64,000 nt of DNA from the NCBI GenBank assembly GCA_010671905.1, contig JAAHII010000001.1:3596001-3660000 (forward strand). Direction: 5' to 3'. The notes beneath the pieces were generated by a model. That model made no database searches. It had not been told where the DNA came from and worked only from the letters and a program-made list of their open reading frames with translations. Positions 49,515-61,706 of this stretch are shown here, piece after piece. Made by a program: the position numbers and the translations under genes. The stretch comes from Leptolyngbya sp. SIOISBB (lineage in GTDB: Bacteria > Cyanobacteriota > Cyanobacteriia > Phormidesmidales > Phormidesmidaceae). Numbering within the stretch: position 1 is the stretch's first letter; each line of letters begins with the position of its first letter.

Positions 49515-49636
49515 CAGAACACTAGGTAGCAGTCGACCAGGCCATGACTAGCAGCCCCCTCAGGTGACTCTTCTAAAATGGCAGAATAGGAATCGATAGC
49601 ACGCACATGCGATCACTCATCTGTGAGGTTAGTCCG

Positions 49637-49972
49637 ATGAAAAGATTTGTCTTGGTTGGATTTTTGGCAACTCTATTGGTTTCGGCTCTAGCGATTGAGG
49701 GGACTGCCGATAGTTCTGAATCGCCTTCACCGTCCGCGTCCGCTTCTGATCCGATCGTGGTAAGGCTCGCATTGCGCGATCGCATGGTGATCGTAACTGC
49801 CGCGCAAGTTGGTCGACAGTACTCCGTGCTCGAAACATCCGGTGAAGTCTTGCACGCTGACTTGTCCGAAAACCAGTTTGCTGAACAGTATCCCGAGCTA
49901 GCAGAACTGCTGCAACCAGCGATCGCTGAGACTAATTCAGAGCTAATGATGCTGGCTCCTGTGGTCAAATAG
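49637..49972 (+). CDS. exported hypothetical protein (111 aa)
   Basis: The ATG at 49637 gives a protein with a clear signal peptide (KRFVLVGFLATLLVSALA) and an AlaIleGlu/SerSer-rich start of the mature chain; a frame from 49607 exists but would bury the signal peptide. The mature part has VVRLALRDRMVIVTAAQVG and SVLETSGEVLHADLSENQF. I do not recognise a family with a function. The gene is close to the IS630 right end but is not disrupted by it. Confidence 0.7.
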   Translation: MKRFVLVGFLATLLVSALAIEGTADSSESPSPSASASDPIVVRLALRDRMVIVTAAQVGRQYSVLETSGEVLHADLSENQFAEQYPELAELLQPAIAETNSELMMLAPVVK

Positions 49973-50274
49973 TTAGACTTCATCAATTACTGTTCACGCT
50001 TCCTCCCTTTACTCTTCGGCTTGCTGATCAGGCCAACCCGTTCTTCGGTTCATAGGTGTCGCAGAGGCCATCATCCAGCAGAGTGAATGAGATCCCGTCC
50101 TTATAACAACCTTGGCAATCGCTTCACCCTGCTAGCTGTAACACTCTGACCAGAAGCCGCACTATGTTTGAGGGGTCAGAGCCTCTTTTAAGGTATGAAG
50201 CAGGTGAATTGCGCGACTCGAATGTCCGCTGCTACTCAATTCAAAAGCTTGTACCTTGGCAGAGGAGGATGTTG

Positions 50275-50461
50275 AAAACTACCAAGTGTCCTTGGGGCGT
50301 CACTACGACTTGCTCAGCCACGTTTTCCCAGACTAGGCGAGGAGTAATTTTTCCCCAGCCAGGTATCGATTGATCTGATCGTGGGAAAAGCGCTCACAAT
50401 AGTCGGCAAAGTTGCTCAGCGTATAGTTGATTTGACTGACCAGCAGGTACTGGCAATAGTC
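50275..50461 (-). pseudogene. N-terminal fragment of an IS701/IS4-like transposase
   Basis: Translating the minus strand gives DYCQYLLVSQINYTLSNFAD, then YCERFSHDQINRYLAGEK, and after a one-base shift in an A5 run ITPRLVWENVAEQVVVTPQG with HLVVF. This is the start of a transposase family that I know from cyanobacteria. The expected catalytic DD after VF is missing, so the gene is truncated on the left and frame-shifted. The family name is by memory; the coding match is clear. Confidence 0.7.
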
Positions 50462-50559
50462 TCAACGGCTTACAGAGTCTTTCATCCTTTGACTCTAGCG
50501 AGTCTTCTACAGGGTTGGGCTCTGTCGCTCTACCTTATTTTGCGTAAGTCCTAACAGTG

Positions 50560-50776
50560 TCATCCGCAATGCAATCGGACGGTCAGTCGCCACCGGCAAC
50601 TCGTCGAAACCGTGATTGGTCATTTATGTCACTGGTTTGATATCGAGCATATTCGCGCCCGTGATCTCTGGAATTTGACCAGTCGTGTGGCGCGTAAAGT
50701 GCTGGCTCATAAGGTGATGAGTTATCTAAATCATCTCAAAGGCAAACCCTATCTGAAAATTCGAGGATTTGATTAA
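50560..50776 (+). pseudogene. C-terminal fragment of an IS982-like transposase
   Basis: The frame ending at the TAA at 50774-50776 reads RHRQLVETVIGHLCHW, DIEHIRARDLWNLTSRVARK and VLAHKVMSYLNHLKGKP. The RxLVET..FxL and LxxLxxRxxxKxLAH patterns fit the end of IS982-type transposases, with the last catalytic Glu in VET. The N-terminal two thirds are missing. Confidence 0.65.
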
Positions 50777-50967
50777 GGCCTGCCCTGGGCAAATGCTTAA
50801 TTGCACATCACGTTATTTGCCCCTCACCCTAACAGCAAGTCGGTGAGTCTACTCTCAAACATTGCACCTTCGCGAAAGCCAGTGGCTCATGCATTGAGTC
50901 GAGAGGAGGTATCGACAGCAATCACCAGAAATCGTCACAATACTGAAAGCATGCATAGGGCCAGATA

Positions 50968-52467
50968 ATGACGACAGGCATTTGGGTATTAGGCGATCAA
51001 CTCTTTGCAGGACAAGCTGCTTTAGCCAAGCGTCAGGATCAGCAAGCCGATACACCCGTGTTAATGATTGAGTCGCGTCAGCATGGTCAACAGCGTCGCT
51101 ACCATGCCCAGAAGCTGGTGCTGGTGTGGTCGGCCATGCGTCATTTTGCGGCTGAATTAAAAGGTGCTGGGTGGACGGTGAGCTACGAAATTGCGGCAGA
51201 CTTTGAGACCCCCCTGCGTCAGTGGATTCAGAAGCAGAACATCACGATGCTGCAGGTGATGGAGCCGAGCGATCGCCCCTTTCTGACCTTCCTCAAGCAA
51301 CTCGATTTGCCCTGTGATCTTGAGCTCATTCCCAATAACCATTTTTTGTGGAGCATTGGTGACTTTAATGATTGGGCTAGCGATCGCAAACGCCTCCTGA
51401 TGGAAAGCTTTTACCGTGAGGGGCGCAAACGGCTCAATATCCTGATGGAAGGCGATGCCCCTATTGGCGGCCAGTGGAACTTTGACAAAGAGAATCGCAA
51501 GCCGCCCAAAGGCGACCTTGATACCCCAGAGCCGCTCACCTTCGAGCCGGATGACATTACTCAGGCTGTGATCAAAGCTGTTCAAAAGGCAACCTTCCCG
51601 ACTTTTGGAGCAGTCGAGCCATTTGACTGGGCCGTGACTCGCGACCAGGCGCTGCAAGTGCTCGATCATTTCATCACAACCCGTCTGCCCACTTTTGGCT
51701 CCTATCAAGACGCTATGGTGACCGGGGAAGATACCCTGTGGCATGCCCTCCTATCTCCTTATCTCAACCTAGGGTTGTTGCAGCCGCTAGAAGTGATTGA
51801 AGCGGTAGAAAAGGCGTATAACGAAGAGGATTTGCCCCTCAACAGTATCGAAGGCTTCATTCGACAAGTGATGGGCTGGCGCGAATATATGCGTGGCCTG
51901 TATTGGTATGTGAACGAAGAGTATTTTGAACGTAATTTCTTCGATCACGATCACCCTTTACCCGACTGGTTCTGGACGGGCGAGACAGAGATGAACTGTC
52001 TGCACCAAGTGATTAGTCAAGTGCAACGCACTGGCTATGGACACCACATTCAGCGCTTGATGGTTCTGGCCAATTTTTCTCTCATCGCGGGCTTACAGCC
52101 GCAGGCGGTGGAAGACTGGTTTCACGCAGTGTTCATTGATGCCTATGACTGGGTAATGCAAACGAATGTGCTGGGCATGGGACTGTTTGCGGATGGTGGA
52201 ATGCTAGCTTCAAAACCCTACTCCGCTTCAGCCAACTACGTGAATCGCATGAGTGATTACTGTAAGGGCTGTCGCTATAACCACAAGCAAAAAACGGGCG
52301 ATGATGCCTGCCCTTTCAACTTTTTCTACTGGAACTTTTTAGATCGCCACCGCAGCAAGCTGCAGTCTCAGGGCCGTATGAGCTTTATTTTGAAAAATCT
52401 GGACAAGATGAAGCGCGAAGATTTAGTGGAGATTCGAGATCGCGCCGCCAAATTTCTGGCACCTTAG
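50968..52467 (+). CDS. iron-sulfur cryptochrome/photolyase (prokaryotic 6-4 photolyase type)
   Basis: A blue-light flavoprotein that repairs (6-4) lesions in DNA in the characterised relatives (Agrobacterium PhrB, Rhodobacter CryB). It has 499 residues. The start IWVLGDQLFAGQAAL is that of the photolyase-related group. The four iron-sulfur cysteines are present with family spacing: C344 in EMNCLHQ, C432 and C435 in YCKGCRYNH, and C448 in DDACPFNF. The FAD-binding block includes NSIEGFIRQVMGWREYMRG and the region ASKPYSASANYVNRMSDY. It stands alone and directly follows the transposase-remnant region. Repair versus signalling cannot be told from sequence. Confidence 0.95.
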   Translation: MTTGIWVLGDQLFAGQAALAKRQDQQADTPVLMIESRQHGQQRRYHAQKLVLVWSAMRHFAAELKGAGWTVSYEIAADFETPLRQWIQKQNITMLQVMEPSDRPFLTFLKQLDLPCDLELIPNNHFLWSIGDFNDWASDRKRLLMESFYREGRKRLNILMEGDAPIGGQWNFDKENRKPPKGDLDTPEPLTFEPDDITQAVIKAVQKATFPTFGAVEPFDWAVTRDQALQVLDHFITTRLPTFGSYQDAMVTGEDTLWHALLSPYLNLGLLQPLEVIEAVEKAYNEEDLPLNSIEGFIRQVMGWREYMRGLYWYVNEEYFERNFFDHDHPLPDWFWTGETEMNCLHQVISQVQRTGYGHHIQRLMVLANFSLIAGLQPQAVEDWFHAVFIDAYDWVMQTNVLGMGLFADGGMLASKPYSASANYVNRMSDYCKGCRYNHKQKTGDDACPFNFFYWNFLDRHRSKLQSQGRMSFILKNLDKMKREDLVEIRDRAAKFLAP

Positions 52468-52509
52468 AACTGACTCAACCGCTGACAAGGATGCATGAAG
52501 AGTAAATTA

Positions 52510-54318
52510 TCACCCAATTCCAACAACGGCTTTTGGGTCATCACGTTCTGGCAAGGTTGACGATAAATCTTGTTGGCTCGGAATTCGAATAAAGAAGGTT
52601 GTACCGACATTCTGAGTGGATTCAAGGGTTAACTGACCATGGTGGAAATCGGTAATGATTTGATGGCTAATTGACATGCCAATCCCGGTGCCAACACCAA
52701 CTGCTTTAGTGGTGAAAAACTTGTCAAATAATCGCTGCTTGACTTCATCTGACATGCCAGTGCCGGTATCTGAAATCGCAATTTCAACCCAGTTTTCTTG
52801 CCATATCTGAGTTGTGATTTTAACGGCTAATGGCATCTCAAGTCTTCTGTCTGTTTTAAAGTAGCGTTCTTCAATCGCATCAATGGCGTTGGTCAATAGG
52901 TTGAGGATAACCTGGTTGAGTTTGCCAGGATAGCATTCGACAGGCGGCAGGTCGCCATAATGACAGATGACCTCGATCTCAGGGCGCTCAGTGCTGGCCT
53001 TGAAGCGATGCTGCAAAATCATCAACGAGCTGTCGAGTCCCTCGTGTAAATTCACGGTTTTAAAGTCAGCCTCATCCAGACGTGAAAAGTTGCGTAAAGA
53101 TAAGACGATTTCACGAATTCGCTCTGTGCCCACCCGCATAGAAGTCAAGATTTTGCCGAGGTCTTGCTGAATAAAATCAAGCTCGATGTCTTCATTGATG
53201 GCTTCTATATCGGCAACGGCGTCAGGGTGTTGCGCTTGCAGTTCACGAACTATAAACAGCACATCATCGACATGCTGTTTAACATGCTCAAGATTACCGT
53301 GAATAAAATTGACCGGATTGTTGATTTCGTGGGCCACCCCCGCCACGAGTTGTCCTAGACTAGACATCTTTTCGGACTGAATGAGTTGCACTTGTTGGGT
53401 CTCAAGTTGTGTCAGGGCTGCGGATAGCTCGACATTTTTATGATTCACTTCATCGAGTAACTGTTTGACTTGCTCAATGAGACGATTGAGCGCATGGGCG
53501 AGAATGCCAACTTCATCTTGACTGTAGACCGTAGCCCGCAAGCTAAAATCGCCTTCTTCAGTAACCCGACTGGCAATATCTGTCACTTCTACGATAGGTC
53601 GGGAGATTGCGCGACTATTGCGCCAAGCAATTAGCCCAGCACTGAGCACTGAGAGTAAAAGACTAGATAAGATCACCAACGTTTGGAGCCAAAAGGCTCG
53701 ATCAAGGGCATCTTGAGCCATCTTCTCTTGCACATCAAGCTGCTCGACAAAATACCCTAGTTGATAAGCCGCATCGAGCAATTGATTATATTCTGCACCC
53801 TGCACAAACCTGAGGAGGGTCTGTTGAGCCAGGACTTGACGATTAGGCTGCTCAGTCAAGTCGCTGGCTTCGAGAATGAAGGCTTGCACACGCAGCTCAA
53901 AAGTGACTAGGGATTCCTGTAATTGAACAAACGTATCACGCAGAGCCTGATGCTCTGTGACAGTGAGACCGCCTAAGATATCTTGATCCAGATCGCTACG
54001 AATCCCCGCATGGAGAGCCGCCAAATTCTGAATTTCTGCTAGTAGTGCATATAACTGTTCCCCCTCTACTTGGATGGCCTCAGCATTATTCAGCTTTCGA
54101 GAAAATTCTCTACTGGGCCGGTATGACAACAGTTTGACCCTGATAGTATCGAGTAATTTACGCTCAGCGATCGCGGCTTCTTGAGTCTTCAAGGCTTGGT
54201 TAGTCGTTTGTTTACCCAGGCCTAGACCAGTCGCTATTCCAGCAACTGCAATGACAAGGGGGATCGCATACCCCCAAGCAATACGCTGCCGGATAGAATT
54301 CGATTTATTCATTTTCAA
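52510..54318 (-). CDS. membrane sensor histidine kinase with HAMP domain
   Basis: A 602-residue kinase. Two membrane helices (about 15-31 and 209-230) flank an extracytoplasmic helical sensor of about 180 residues. A HAMP domain follows (NSRAISRPIVEVTDIASRV). A coiled coil leads to the dimerisation helix, with phospho-acceptor His330 in AGVAHEINNPVNFI, the group common in cyanobacteria. The ATPase domain has NLLTNAIDAI, DTGTGM and GVGTGIGMSI. There is no receiver domain and no response regulator adjacent. The signal is unknown. The start ATG at 54316-54318 is preceded by another possible one two codons in. Confidence 0.93.
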   Translation of the reverse strand: MKMNKSNSIRQRIAWGYAIPLVIAVAGIATGLGLGKQTTNQALKTQEAAIAERKLLDTIRVKLLSYRPSREFSRKLNNAEAIQVEGEQLYALLAEIQNLAALHAGIRSDLDQDILGGLTVTEHQALRDTFVQLQESLVTFELRVQAFILEASDLTEQPNRQVLAQQTLLRFVQGAEYNQLLDAAYQLGYFVEQLDVQEKMAQDALDRAFWLQTLVILSSLLLSVLSAGLIAWRNSRAISRPIVEVTDIASRVTEEGDFSLRATVYSQDEVGILAHALNRLIEQVKQLLDEVNHKNVELSAALTQLETQQVQLIQSEKMSSLGQLVAGVAHEINNPVNFIHGNLEHVKQHVDDVLFIVRELQAQHPDAVADIEAINEDIELDFIQQDLGKILTSMRVGTERIREIVLSLRNFSRLDEADFKTVNLHEGLDSSLMILQHRFKASTERPEIEVICHYGDLPPVECYPGKLNQVILNLLTNAIDAIEERYFKTDRRLEMPLAVKITTQIWQENWVEIAISDTGTGMSDEVKQRLFDKFFTTKAVGVGTGIGMSISHQIITDFHHGQLTLESTQNVGTTFFIRIPSQQDLSSTLPERDDPKAVVGIG

Positions 54319-54599
54319 TACCTATGAAATGCTGAGCTTTCATAGACCAATGTTTATTGATTTGGCTAATATCTCTTGTTTGCCCGCTCGGCAATCATTA
54401 CTAACAACCCTGTGTGATTTAATACATTGTGTTCTGAATACTTGATTAGATATTTGCAAATACTAAAAAGGGTATTGTAGAAACGCTAAGGGGCATCGGT
54501 CGATTCGGAGTGAGTCAACATTTCCTCAATTCACATTGTGAATGTCTGGTTTACGTCGCATCGGACAAACGAGTTAGTCGTTTATGCCGGAGCATCTTG

Positions 54600-55196
54600 A
54601 TGACGAAATTTGTGGCTGCCTCCCTGATCGAGGCTGACCAATTAGTAGAGCTACTACGCCAACGCCGATCGCAGCCCGAGCGACAGCGGGAAGTGGATGC
54701 AGAGATCCGCGATCGCTTTTTGACTACCTGTGCGATCGTCGTGGTCGATATGGCTGACTTTTCGCGGTTGACCCAAGCTGAGGGCATTATTGCGACCCTG
54801 CAGCAAATTCAAACCATGCGCGATCTGTCATTGCCCTTCATCGAGCGACAGCAAGGCCAAGTCTTAAAGGTCGAAGCCGATAATTTATATGCCAGTTTTG
54901 ACACTGCCGTCGCCGCATTGAAAACGATGCAGGCACTGATGGTGCAACTTAACCAGGTCGATATCCGCATCAGTGTGGGGATTGGCTATGGCGAAGTGTT
55001 ACAGGTTGGCGAACGCGATATCTTCGGTCATGAAATGAACCTTGCCTCAAAGCTAGGAGAGGATTTGGCTGCTGATAACGAAATCTTGTTGACCGCTGCT
55101 GCCCATGAGGCTTTGCCCGCTACCCATCAGGAATTTCGAGCCATTACGCAAGCCATTTCTGATGTGACGTTTACTCACTATCAATTGATGCACTGA
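54600..55196 (+). CDS. class III nucleotidyl cyclase-like protein (198 aa)
   Basis: From the ATG at 54600 it has 198 residues; a GTG at 54510 would add 30 without family support. The class III cyclase fold is seen in CAIVVVDMADFSRLTQAEG, whose first Asp is the metal ligand, and in QVLKVEADNLYASFD, with the second Asp. VGIGYGEVLQVG and the HEMNLASKLGED block follow. Homologous to adenylate/guanylate cyclases. The catalytic Lys-Asp/Arg set cannot be checked fully, so activity is uncertain. There is no membrane or sensor domain. It is divergent from the histidine kinase. Confidence 0.85.
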   Translation: MTKFVAASLIEADQLVELLRQRRSQPERQREVDAEIRDRFLTTCAIVVVDMADFSRLTQAEGIIATLQQIQTMRDLSLPFIERQQGQVLKVEADNLYASFDTAVAALKTMQALMVQLNQVDIRISVGIGYGEVLQVGERDIFGHEMNLASKLGEDLAADNEILLTAAAHEALPATHQEFRAITQAISDVTFTHYQLMH

Positions 55197-55345
55197 AGAT
55201 TGCTGAAGTTGTTTGGCCAGACGAGTCAGACCCTGAGAGTGCTCGATTTCTCAGCTCTGACTAACGGCTATGGTCGGGAGCGTGAGGGCATCAGCTCAGC
55301 TAGCTATATTTGAAAATCATCAACCAAAATTGTCTGGACCCAAGA

Positions 55346-57073
55346 TTAGGCCTTGGCAGCTTTGCGAGTAGCCGTTTTTGCCTTCTGCTTCTCTTTTTGC
55401 TTGCGGCGCTTGGCAGTCTGTTTGGCGGCGCGTTCGGCTTCGGCAATTTTGCGACGGGCTGCTTCTTTCTCAGCCTCGATTTTTTCGAGATAATAGTGAT
55501 AATCACCGCGATAAAGGCGGAGTTCGCCATCGCGGATTTCCACAATTTTGTTAGCGACTTGGGAAATGAAGTAGCGATCGTGGGCAACGATTAGTACAGT
55601 GCCGTCATACTGGCGCAGCGCAGCTTCCAGAGTTTCCTTCGCTGGGATGTCGAGATGATTCGTCGGCTCATCGAGAATCAATAGATTTGCGGGTTGCACG
55701 AGCATGGCTGCCATCGCCAGACGAGCTTTTTCGCCACCGCTCAGCGCGCCGACTTTTTTGAAGACCATATCGCCGCTGAAGAGGAATTGGCCGAGGAGGG
55801 TTCTCACCTGCTCCATTTTCCAATCCGGTACGATGGTTTGCACGGTGTCAAAAACTGTTTTCTCTAAATCCAACGCTTCAGCTTGATTTTGTTCAAAGTA
55901 CTTAGGTATGACGTTGTGTCGGCCCAGCCGAACCATCCCTTCGGTTGGTGCTTCGCGACCGAGAATCAAGCGTAGTAGGGTTGATTTGCCAGCGCCGTTG
56001 GGGCCGAGAAACGCAATGCGATCGCCCCGCTCGATTTCTAAATGGGCTCCTAAAAACAAGATTTTGTCGTCGTAGCAGTGGGTCAAATCCTGGATGTGTA
56101 CAACTTCCTCACCACTGCGTAACGCTGGGGGAAACTGAAACTTGAGGGTTCGCACGTCAGTATCAGGGGCTTCAATGAGTGCGACCTTGTTCAGTTGTTT
56201 TTCGCGACTCTTCGCCTGGGTGCTGCGGGTGGCGCTGGCCCGAAAGCGCTCGATGTAGGCTTGCTGTTGGGCGATGTCTTTTTGCTGGCGCTCGTAGGCA
56301 CTTTGTTGGGCTGAGCGATTTTCGGCCTTTTGCTCTAGATATTTGGTGTAGTTACCCAGATAAGTGGTGGAAACACCACGCTCAGTTTCAACAATCTGAG
56401 TACACAAGCGATCTAAAAACTCGCGATCGTGAGAAACGATGACCATCGGTGTATTGACGCCTTTGAGATATGTCTCCAGCCACTCAATCGTTTCTAGATC
56501 CAAGTGGTTGGTCGGCTCGTCTAGCAGCAGAATATCCGGTTCGTGCAACAGGACTTTGCCCAGGCCCATACGCATTTGCCAACCACCGCTGAATTCACTG
56601 ACAAAGCGATCGCCGTCGGCATGACTAAAGCCCATCTCCGGCAAGATTTTCTCAATGCGAGCATCGAGCCCATAACCGTCCAGCCCTTCAAATTTGCGCT
56701 GCTGCCGATCAAGCTCGTGAATCAGCTTTTCCAACGTATCGGGATCGGCTGTTTCCATTTCATGGGGAATTTCAGTCAGCCGATGGTGAATCGCGTTGGC
56801 TTCATGAAAGACAGTCCAAAACTCATCGCGCACCGTGCGCTCTTCTTCAACCTCAAACTCTTGATTAAGGTAGCCAATCTTTAAGCTAGCGGGCCGAATA
56901 ATGTTACCGGCAGTGGGTTCAACATCACCTCGAATGATCTTGAGTTGAGTGGATTTGCCCGCTCCATTTACCCCGACCAAACCGATGCGATCGCCGGGTT
57001 TGACTTCCCAGTTCACATCTTTAAGCACCTCGCCAGTGGGGTAAATCTTGGCAATGTTTTCCAGGCGCAGCAT
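55346..57073 (-). CDS. ABC-F family ATPase (ribosome-associated)
   Basis: A soluble protein of 575 residues with two ABC modules and no membrane part. First module: Walker A LVGVNGAGKST near 33, signature EFSGGWQMRMGLG, Walker B DILLLDEPTNHLD. Second module: FLGPNGAGKST near 354, signature LSGGEKARLAMA, LLILDEPTNHLD. The linker between them has the ABC-F helical pattern (YLEQKAENRSAQQSAYERQQ). A Lys/Arg-rich C-terminus follows, which may contact rRNA. Members include EttA and Uup and act on translating ribosomes or give antibiotic resistance; I cannot choose a subgroup. Confidence 0.93.
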   Translation of the reverse strand: MLRLENIAKIYPTGEVLKDVNWEVKPGDRIGLVGVNGAGKSTQLKIIRGDVEPTAGNIIRPASLKIGYLNQEFEVEEERTVRDEFWTVFHEANAIHHRLTEIPHEMETADPDTLEKLIHELDRQQRKFEGLDGYGLDARIEKILPEMGFSHADGDRFVSEFSGGWQMRMGLGKVLLHEPDILLLDEPTNHLDLETIEWLETYLKGVNTPMVIVSHDREFLDRLCTQIVETERGVSTTYLGNYTKYLEQKAENRSAQQSAYERQQKDIAQQQAYIERFRASATRSTQAKSREKQLNKVALIEAPDTDVRTLKFQFPPALRSGEEVVHIQDLTHCYDDKILFLGAHLEIERGDRIAFLGPNGAGKSTLLRLILGREAPTEGMVRLGRHNVIPKYFEQNQAEALDLEKTVFDTVQTIVPDWKMEQVRTLLGQFLFSGDMVFKKVGALSGGEKARLAMAAMLVQPANLLILDEPTNHLDIPAKETLEAALRQYDGTVLIVAHDRYFISQVANKIVEIRDGELRLYRGDYHYYLEKIEAEKEAARRKIAEAERAAKQTAKRRKQKEKQKAKTATRKAAKA

Positions 57074-57263
57074 AGTGAAGAGTCCGGTTAGGCGGGTAAA
57101 AGACCGTTAGCAGCGGGAGGGCACCGAATCCCCAGCGGACATAGTTCGCTAAGTGGGCCATAAATTTCAAAGTCTACTGCCAGTACTTTAACAAATGTTA
57201 AGGCGCGATCGCACCCTAATTTCCGTACCATCAACTTCAGCTGCTACGAGCTAGGATCGCACC

Positions 57264-57605
57264 ATGGCCAAACCGCATCTACTCAAAACCTGTTTACTGG
57301 GGGGCATTCGAGGATACCGTCACGTGATTTCTCCGTTGCTGCCCCCGACTTGTCGGTACACGCCGACTTGTTCACAGTATGCGCTAGAGGCCATACAGCA
57401 GTATGGTGCTGGGAGAGGGACTTGGTTAGCCACCAAGCGTATTGTGCGGTGCCACCCCTGGCATCCGGGAGGCTACGACCCTGTGCCCCAGGGGTTATGG
57501 CAGGTAGGGCAAACATCCCTTACGGAGGCGATGCGCCACTCAAGATCTGTGTCGATGATGACTGATGCCGAGACGTCGTCCTTAGAGTCCCAGCGGGAAC
57601 AATAG
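57264..57605 (+). CDS. yidD: membrane protein insertion efficiency factor YidD
   Basis: A small protein that assists YidC-mediated membrane insertion. It has 113 residues. The conserved core is complete: [20 protein letters not shown], then [16 protein letters not shown], then [17 protein letters not shown]. The Cys residues are conserved in the family. The C-terminal 35 residues (after [12 protein letters not shown]) are a loose extension. rpmH, rnpA and yidC, with which yidD often groups, are not seen here. The next gene follows 79 bases later. Confidence 0.95.
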   Translation: MAKPHLLKTCLLGGIRGYRHVISPLLPPTCRYTPTCSQYALEAIQQYGAGRGTWLATKRIVRCHPWHPGGYDPVPQGLWQVGQTSLTEAMRHSRSVSMMTDAETSSLESQREQ

Positions 57606-57684
57606 GATATGACGCTGGTGAGTCCGTATCGGATGCTTGAAGCCCTGCCGTTTGGCTTTGTCAATTCCCACCCTAACGTTTGCA

Positions 57685-57972
57685 ATGGTTAACGTTCTAC
57701 TCGCAATTGCCCTATTAGGGGCTGTCGTTTGGTGGCTGCGCCAGCGGCGATCCTCGGGTCGGCGTCTGCTTCCGGCCCGCCGCCGAGCACGCATCCCCTC
57801 GGGTAGGGCGACTGTGCCTGACAGTCTGATGCGACGGCTTGATCGATTGACCAAAGATCGACGAGTGTCAGAGCGGTTGATTGAACGGGTGGAATTTAAT
57901 CACCCTGGTCGCTCCAGACGTTGGTGTGTCGAAAAGGCGATTTACGATATTCAGCGCGATCGCCGTAGCTAG
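57685..57972 (+). CDS. small membrane-anchored hypothetical protein (95 aa)
   Basis: From the ATG at 57685 it starts with a membrane helix (VNVLLAIALLGAVVWWL) and continues with a very basic cytoplasmic stretch (RRSSGRRLLPARRRAR) and a helical part ending in RWCVEKAIYDIQRDRRS. A frame to 57637 would put 16 residues before the helix without clear support. I have no family with known function. It follows yidD in the same direction with a 79-base gap. Confidence 0.7.
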   Translation: MVNVLLAIALLGAVVWWLRQRRSSGRRLLPARRRARIPSGRATVPDSLMRRLDRLTKDRRVSERLIERVEFNHPGRSRRWCVEKAIYDIQRDRRS

Positions 57973-58137
57973 TTGAAAATACGTGGTAGCGATGATTATT
58001 AGGGTGCTGAATCTAGAAATATTTACGGATTCTTCTTCTGTAGGTCTGTTACGTTAAGGAAACCTACAAGTTTTGGTGAATTGTCCTAATTCAGTTCTCT
58101 TATCTCTGTATTAGTGGTCTGTTGACTCCCTTTGCCC

Positions 58138-58875
58138 ATGCCGCGACGTGTTTTTATTGGTGATATCCATGGCCACTACGTTGGCCTCAGGCATTTGTTG
58201 GACAAAATCAATCCAGCTACCAATGACCAAATTTATTGCGTTGGTGACTTGATTGATCGCGGGCCGCAAAGCTCTAAAGTGGTGAGCTATGTGCGTGAGC
58301 AAGGGTTCACCTGTGTACTGGGCAACCATGAGCAATTATTGCTGGATGCGTTTGGTAAAACCCAAGATGCTTCCAACACGCTGCAAGCCTGGCTGTATAG
58401 CGGAGGGCAATCGACGCTGGCTAGCTATGACCAGGATGTGGCGCTGCTGTCAGAGCATATGGAGTGGTTTCGAACACTGCCGCTCTATCTGGATCTAGGG
58501 GATATTTGGCTCGTTCACGCCGGAGTCAACCCCATGCTGCCCGTAGACGAGCAGTCTCGTGAAGAATGCTGCTGGATTCGTGATGTCTTTCACGGTGCGC
58601 CCACGCCCTATTTTCAGAACAAGCTGATTATCACGGGGCATACGATTACTTTTACGTTTCCTGATATTGACCCGGGACAAATTGTCGAGGGGCCGGGTTG
58701 GCTAGATATTGACACTGGCGCTTACCACCCGAAAAGTGGCTGGCTCACAGCGCTGGACATTGATAATGAAGTTGTGCACCAGTACAACGTTTTTGAAGCA
58801 GTGTATCGGGTGCGATCGCTCGAAGAAGCTTGCAGTCCCTTTACCCATGGTCGACGACGCATGATGGTACCTTAG
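58138..58875 (+). CDS. PPP-type metallophosphatase (serine/threonine phosphatase family)
   Basis: From the ATG at 58138 it has 245 residues (a TTG at 58132 is in frame). The two-metal motifs are complete: GDIHGH (near 8), GDLIDRGPQS (near 37), GNHEQLLLDAF (near 64), and later His in WLVHAGVNP and ITGHTITF. This is the PPP phosphatase family, which contains protein phosphatases and Ap4A hydrolases. With a Ser/Thr kinase gene 3.7 kb away it could reverse protein phosphorylation, but that link is inference. No signal peptide. Confidence 0.92.
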   Translation: MPRRVFIGDIHGHYVGLRHLLDKINPATNDQIYCVGDLIDRGPQSSKVVSYVREQGFTCVLGNHEQLLLDAFGKTQDASNTLQAWLYSGGQSTLASYDQDVALLSEHMEWFRTLPLYLDLGDIWLVHAGVNPMLPVDEQSREECCWIRDVFHGAPTPYFQNKLIITGHTITFTFPDIDPGQIVEGPGWLDIDTGAYHPKSGWLTALDIDNEVVHQYNVFEAVYRVRSLEEACSPFTHGRRRMMVP

Positions 58876-58958
58876 GCTCATGTCTATCAATCATGAAGCC
58901 TGAAGATTTGAGTGGGCCTAAACCAATACGAATTGCTGAACACTCTTGAGACCTACGC

Positions 58959-58991
58959 GTGGGCGATCGCTGATGTAGCGGTATCGCCCAC
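58959..58991. terminator. hairpin after aconitase
   Basis: GTGGGCGAT (58959-58967) and ATCGCCCAC (58983-58991) pair perfectly around a 15-base loop, 11 bases past the aconitase stop. There is no T-run, so the terminator role is tentative. The arm also forms part of a HIP1 site. Confidence 0.45.
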
Positions 58992-59001
58992 CACAGCTAA
59001 G

Positions 59002-61706
<2,705 letters not shown>

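Larger units (their letters stand above)
48307..49524 (+). mobile_element. complete IS630-family insertion sequence with TA duplication
   Basis: Terminal inverted repeats GTGTTCTGTCA (48309-48319) and TGACAGAACAC (49512-49522) are perfect, and both ends are flanked by TA (48307-48308 and 49523-49524), the target duplication of this family. The element is 1214 bases between the TAs. It carries one transposase in two overlapping frames. No other insertion is seen inside, so it may still be mobile. Confidence 0.93.
49973..50967. other. intergenic region with transposase remnants
   Basis: About 1 kb that contains two unrelated transposase fragments (50275-50461 minus, 50560-50776 plus) and otherwise no gene. 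Short frames such as 50164-50373 have no support. Confidence 0.6.

Noticed and set aside
50164-50373. Plus-strand frame of 69 codons
   Set aside because: It is antisense to the IS701-like transposase remnant read on the minus strand.
51157-51744. Minus-strand open frame of 195 codons inside the photolyase gene
   Set aside because: Shadow frame; the sense frame has all photolyase motifs.
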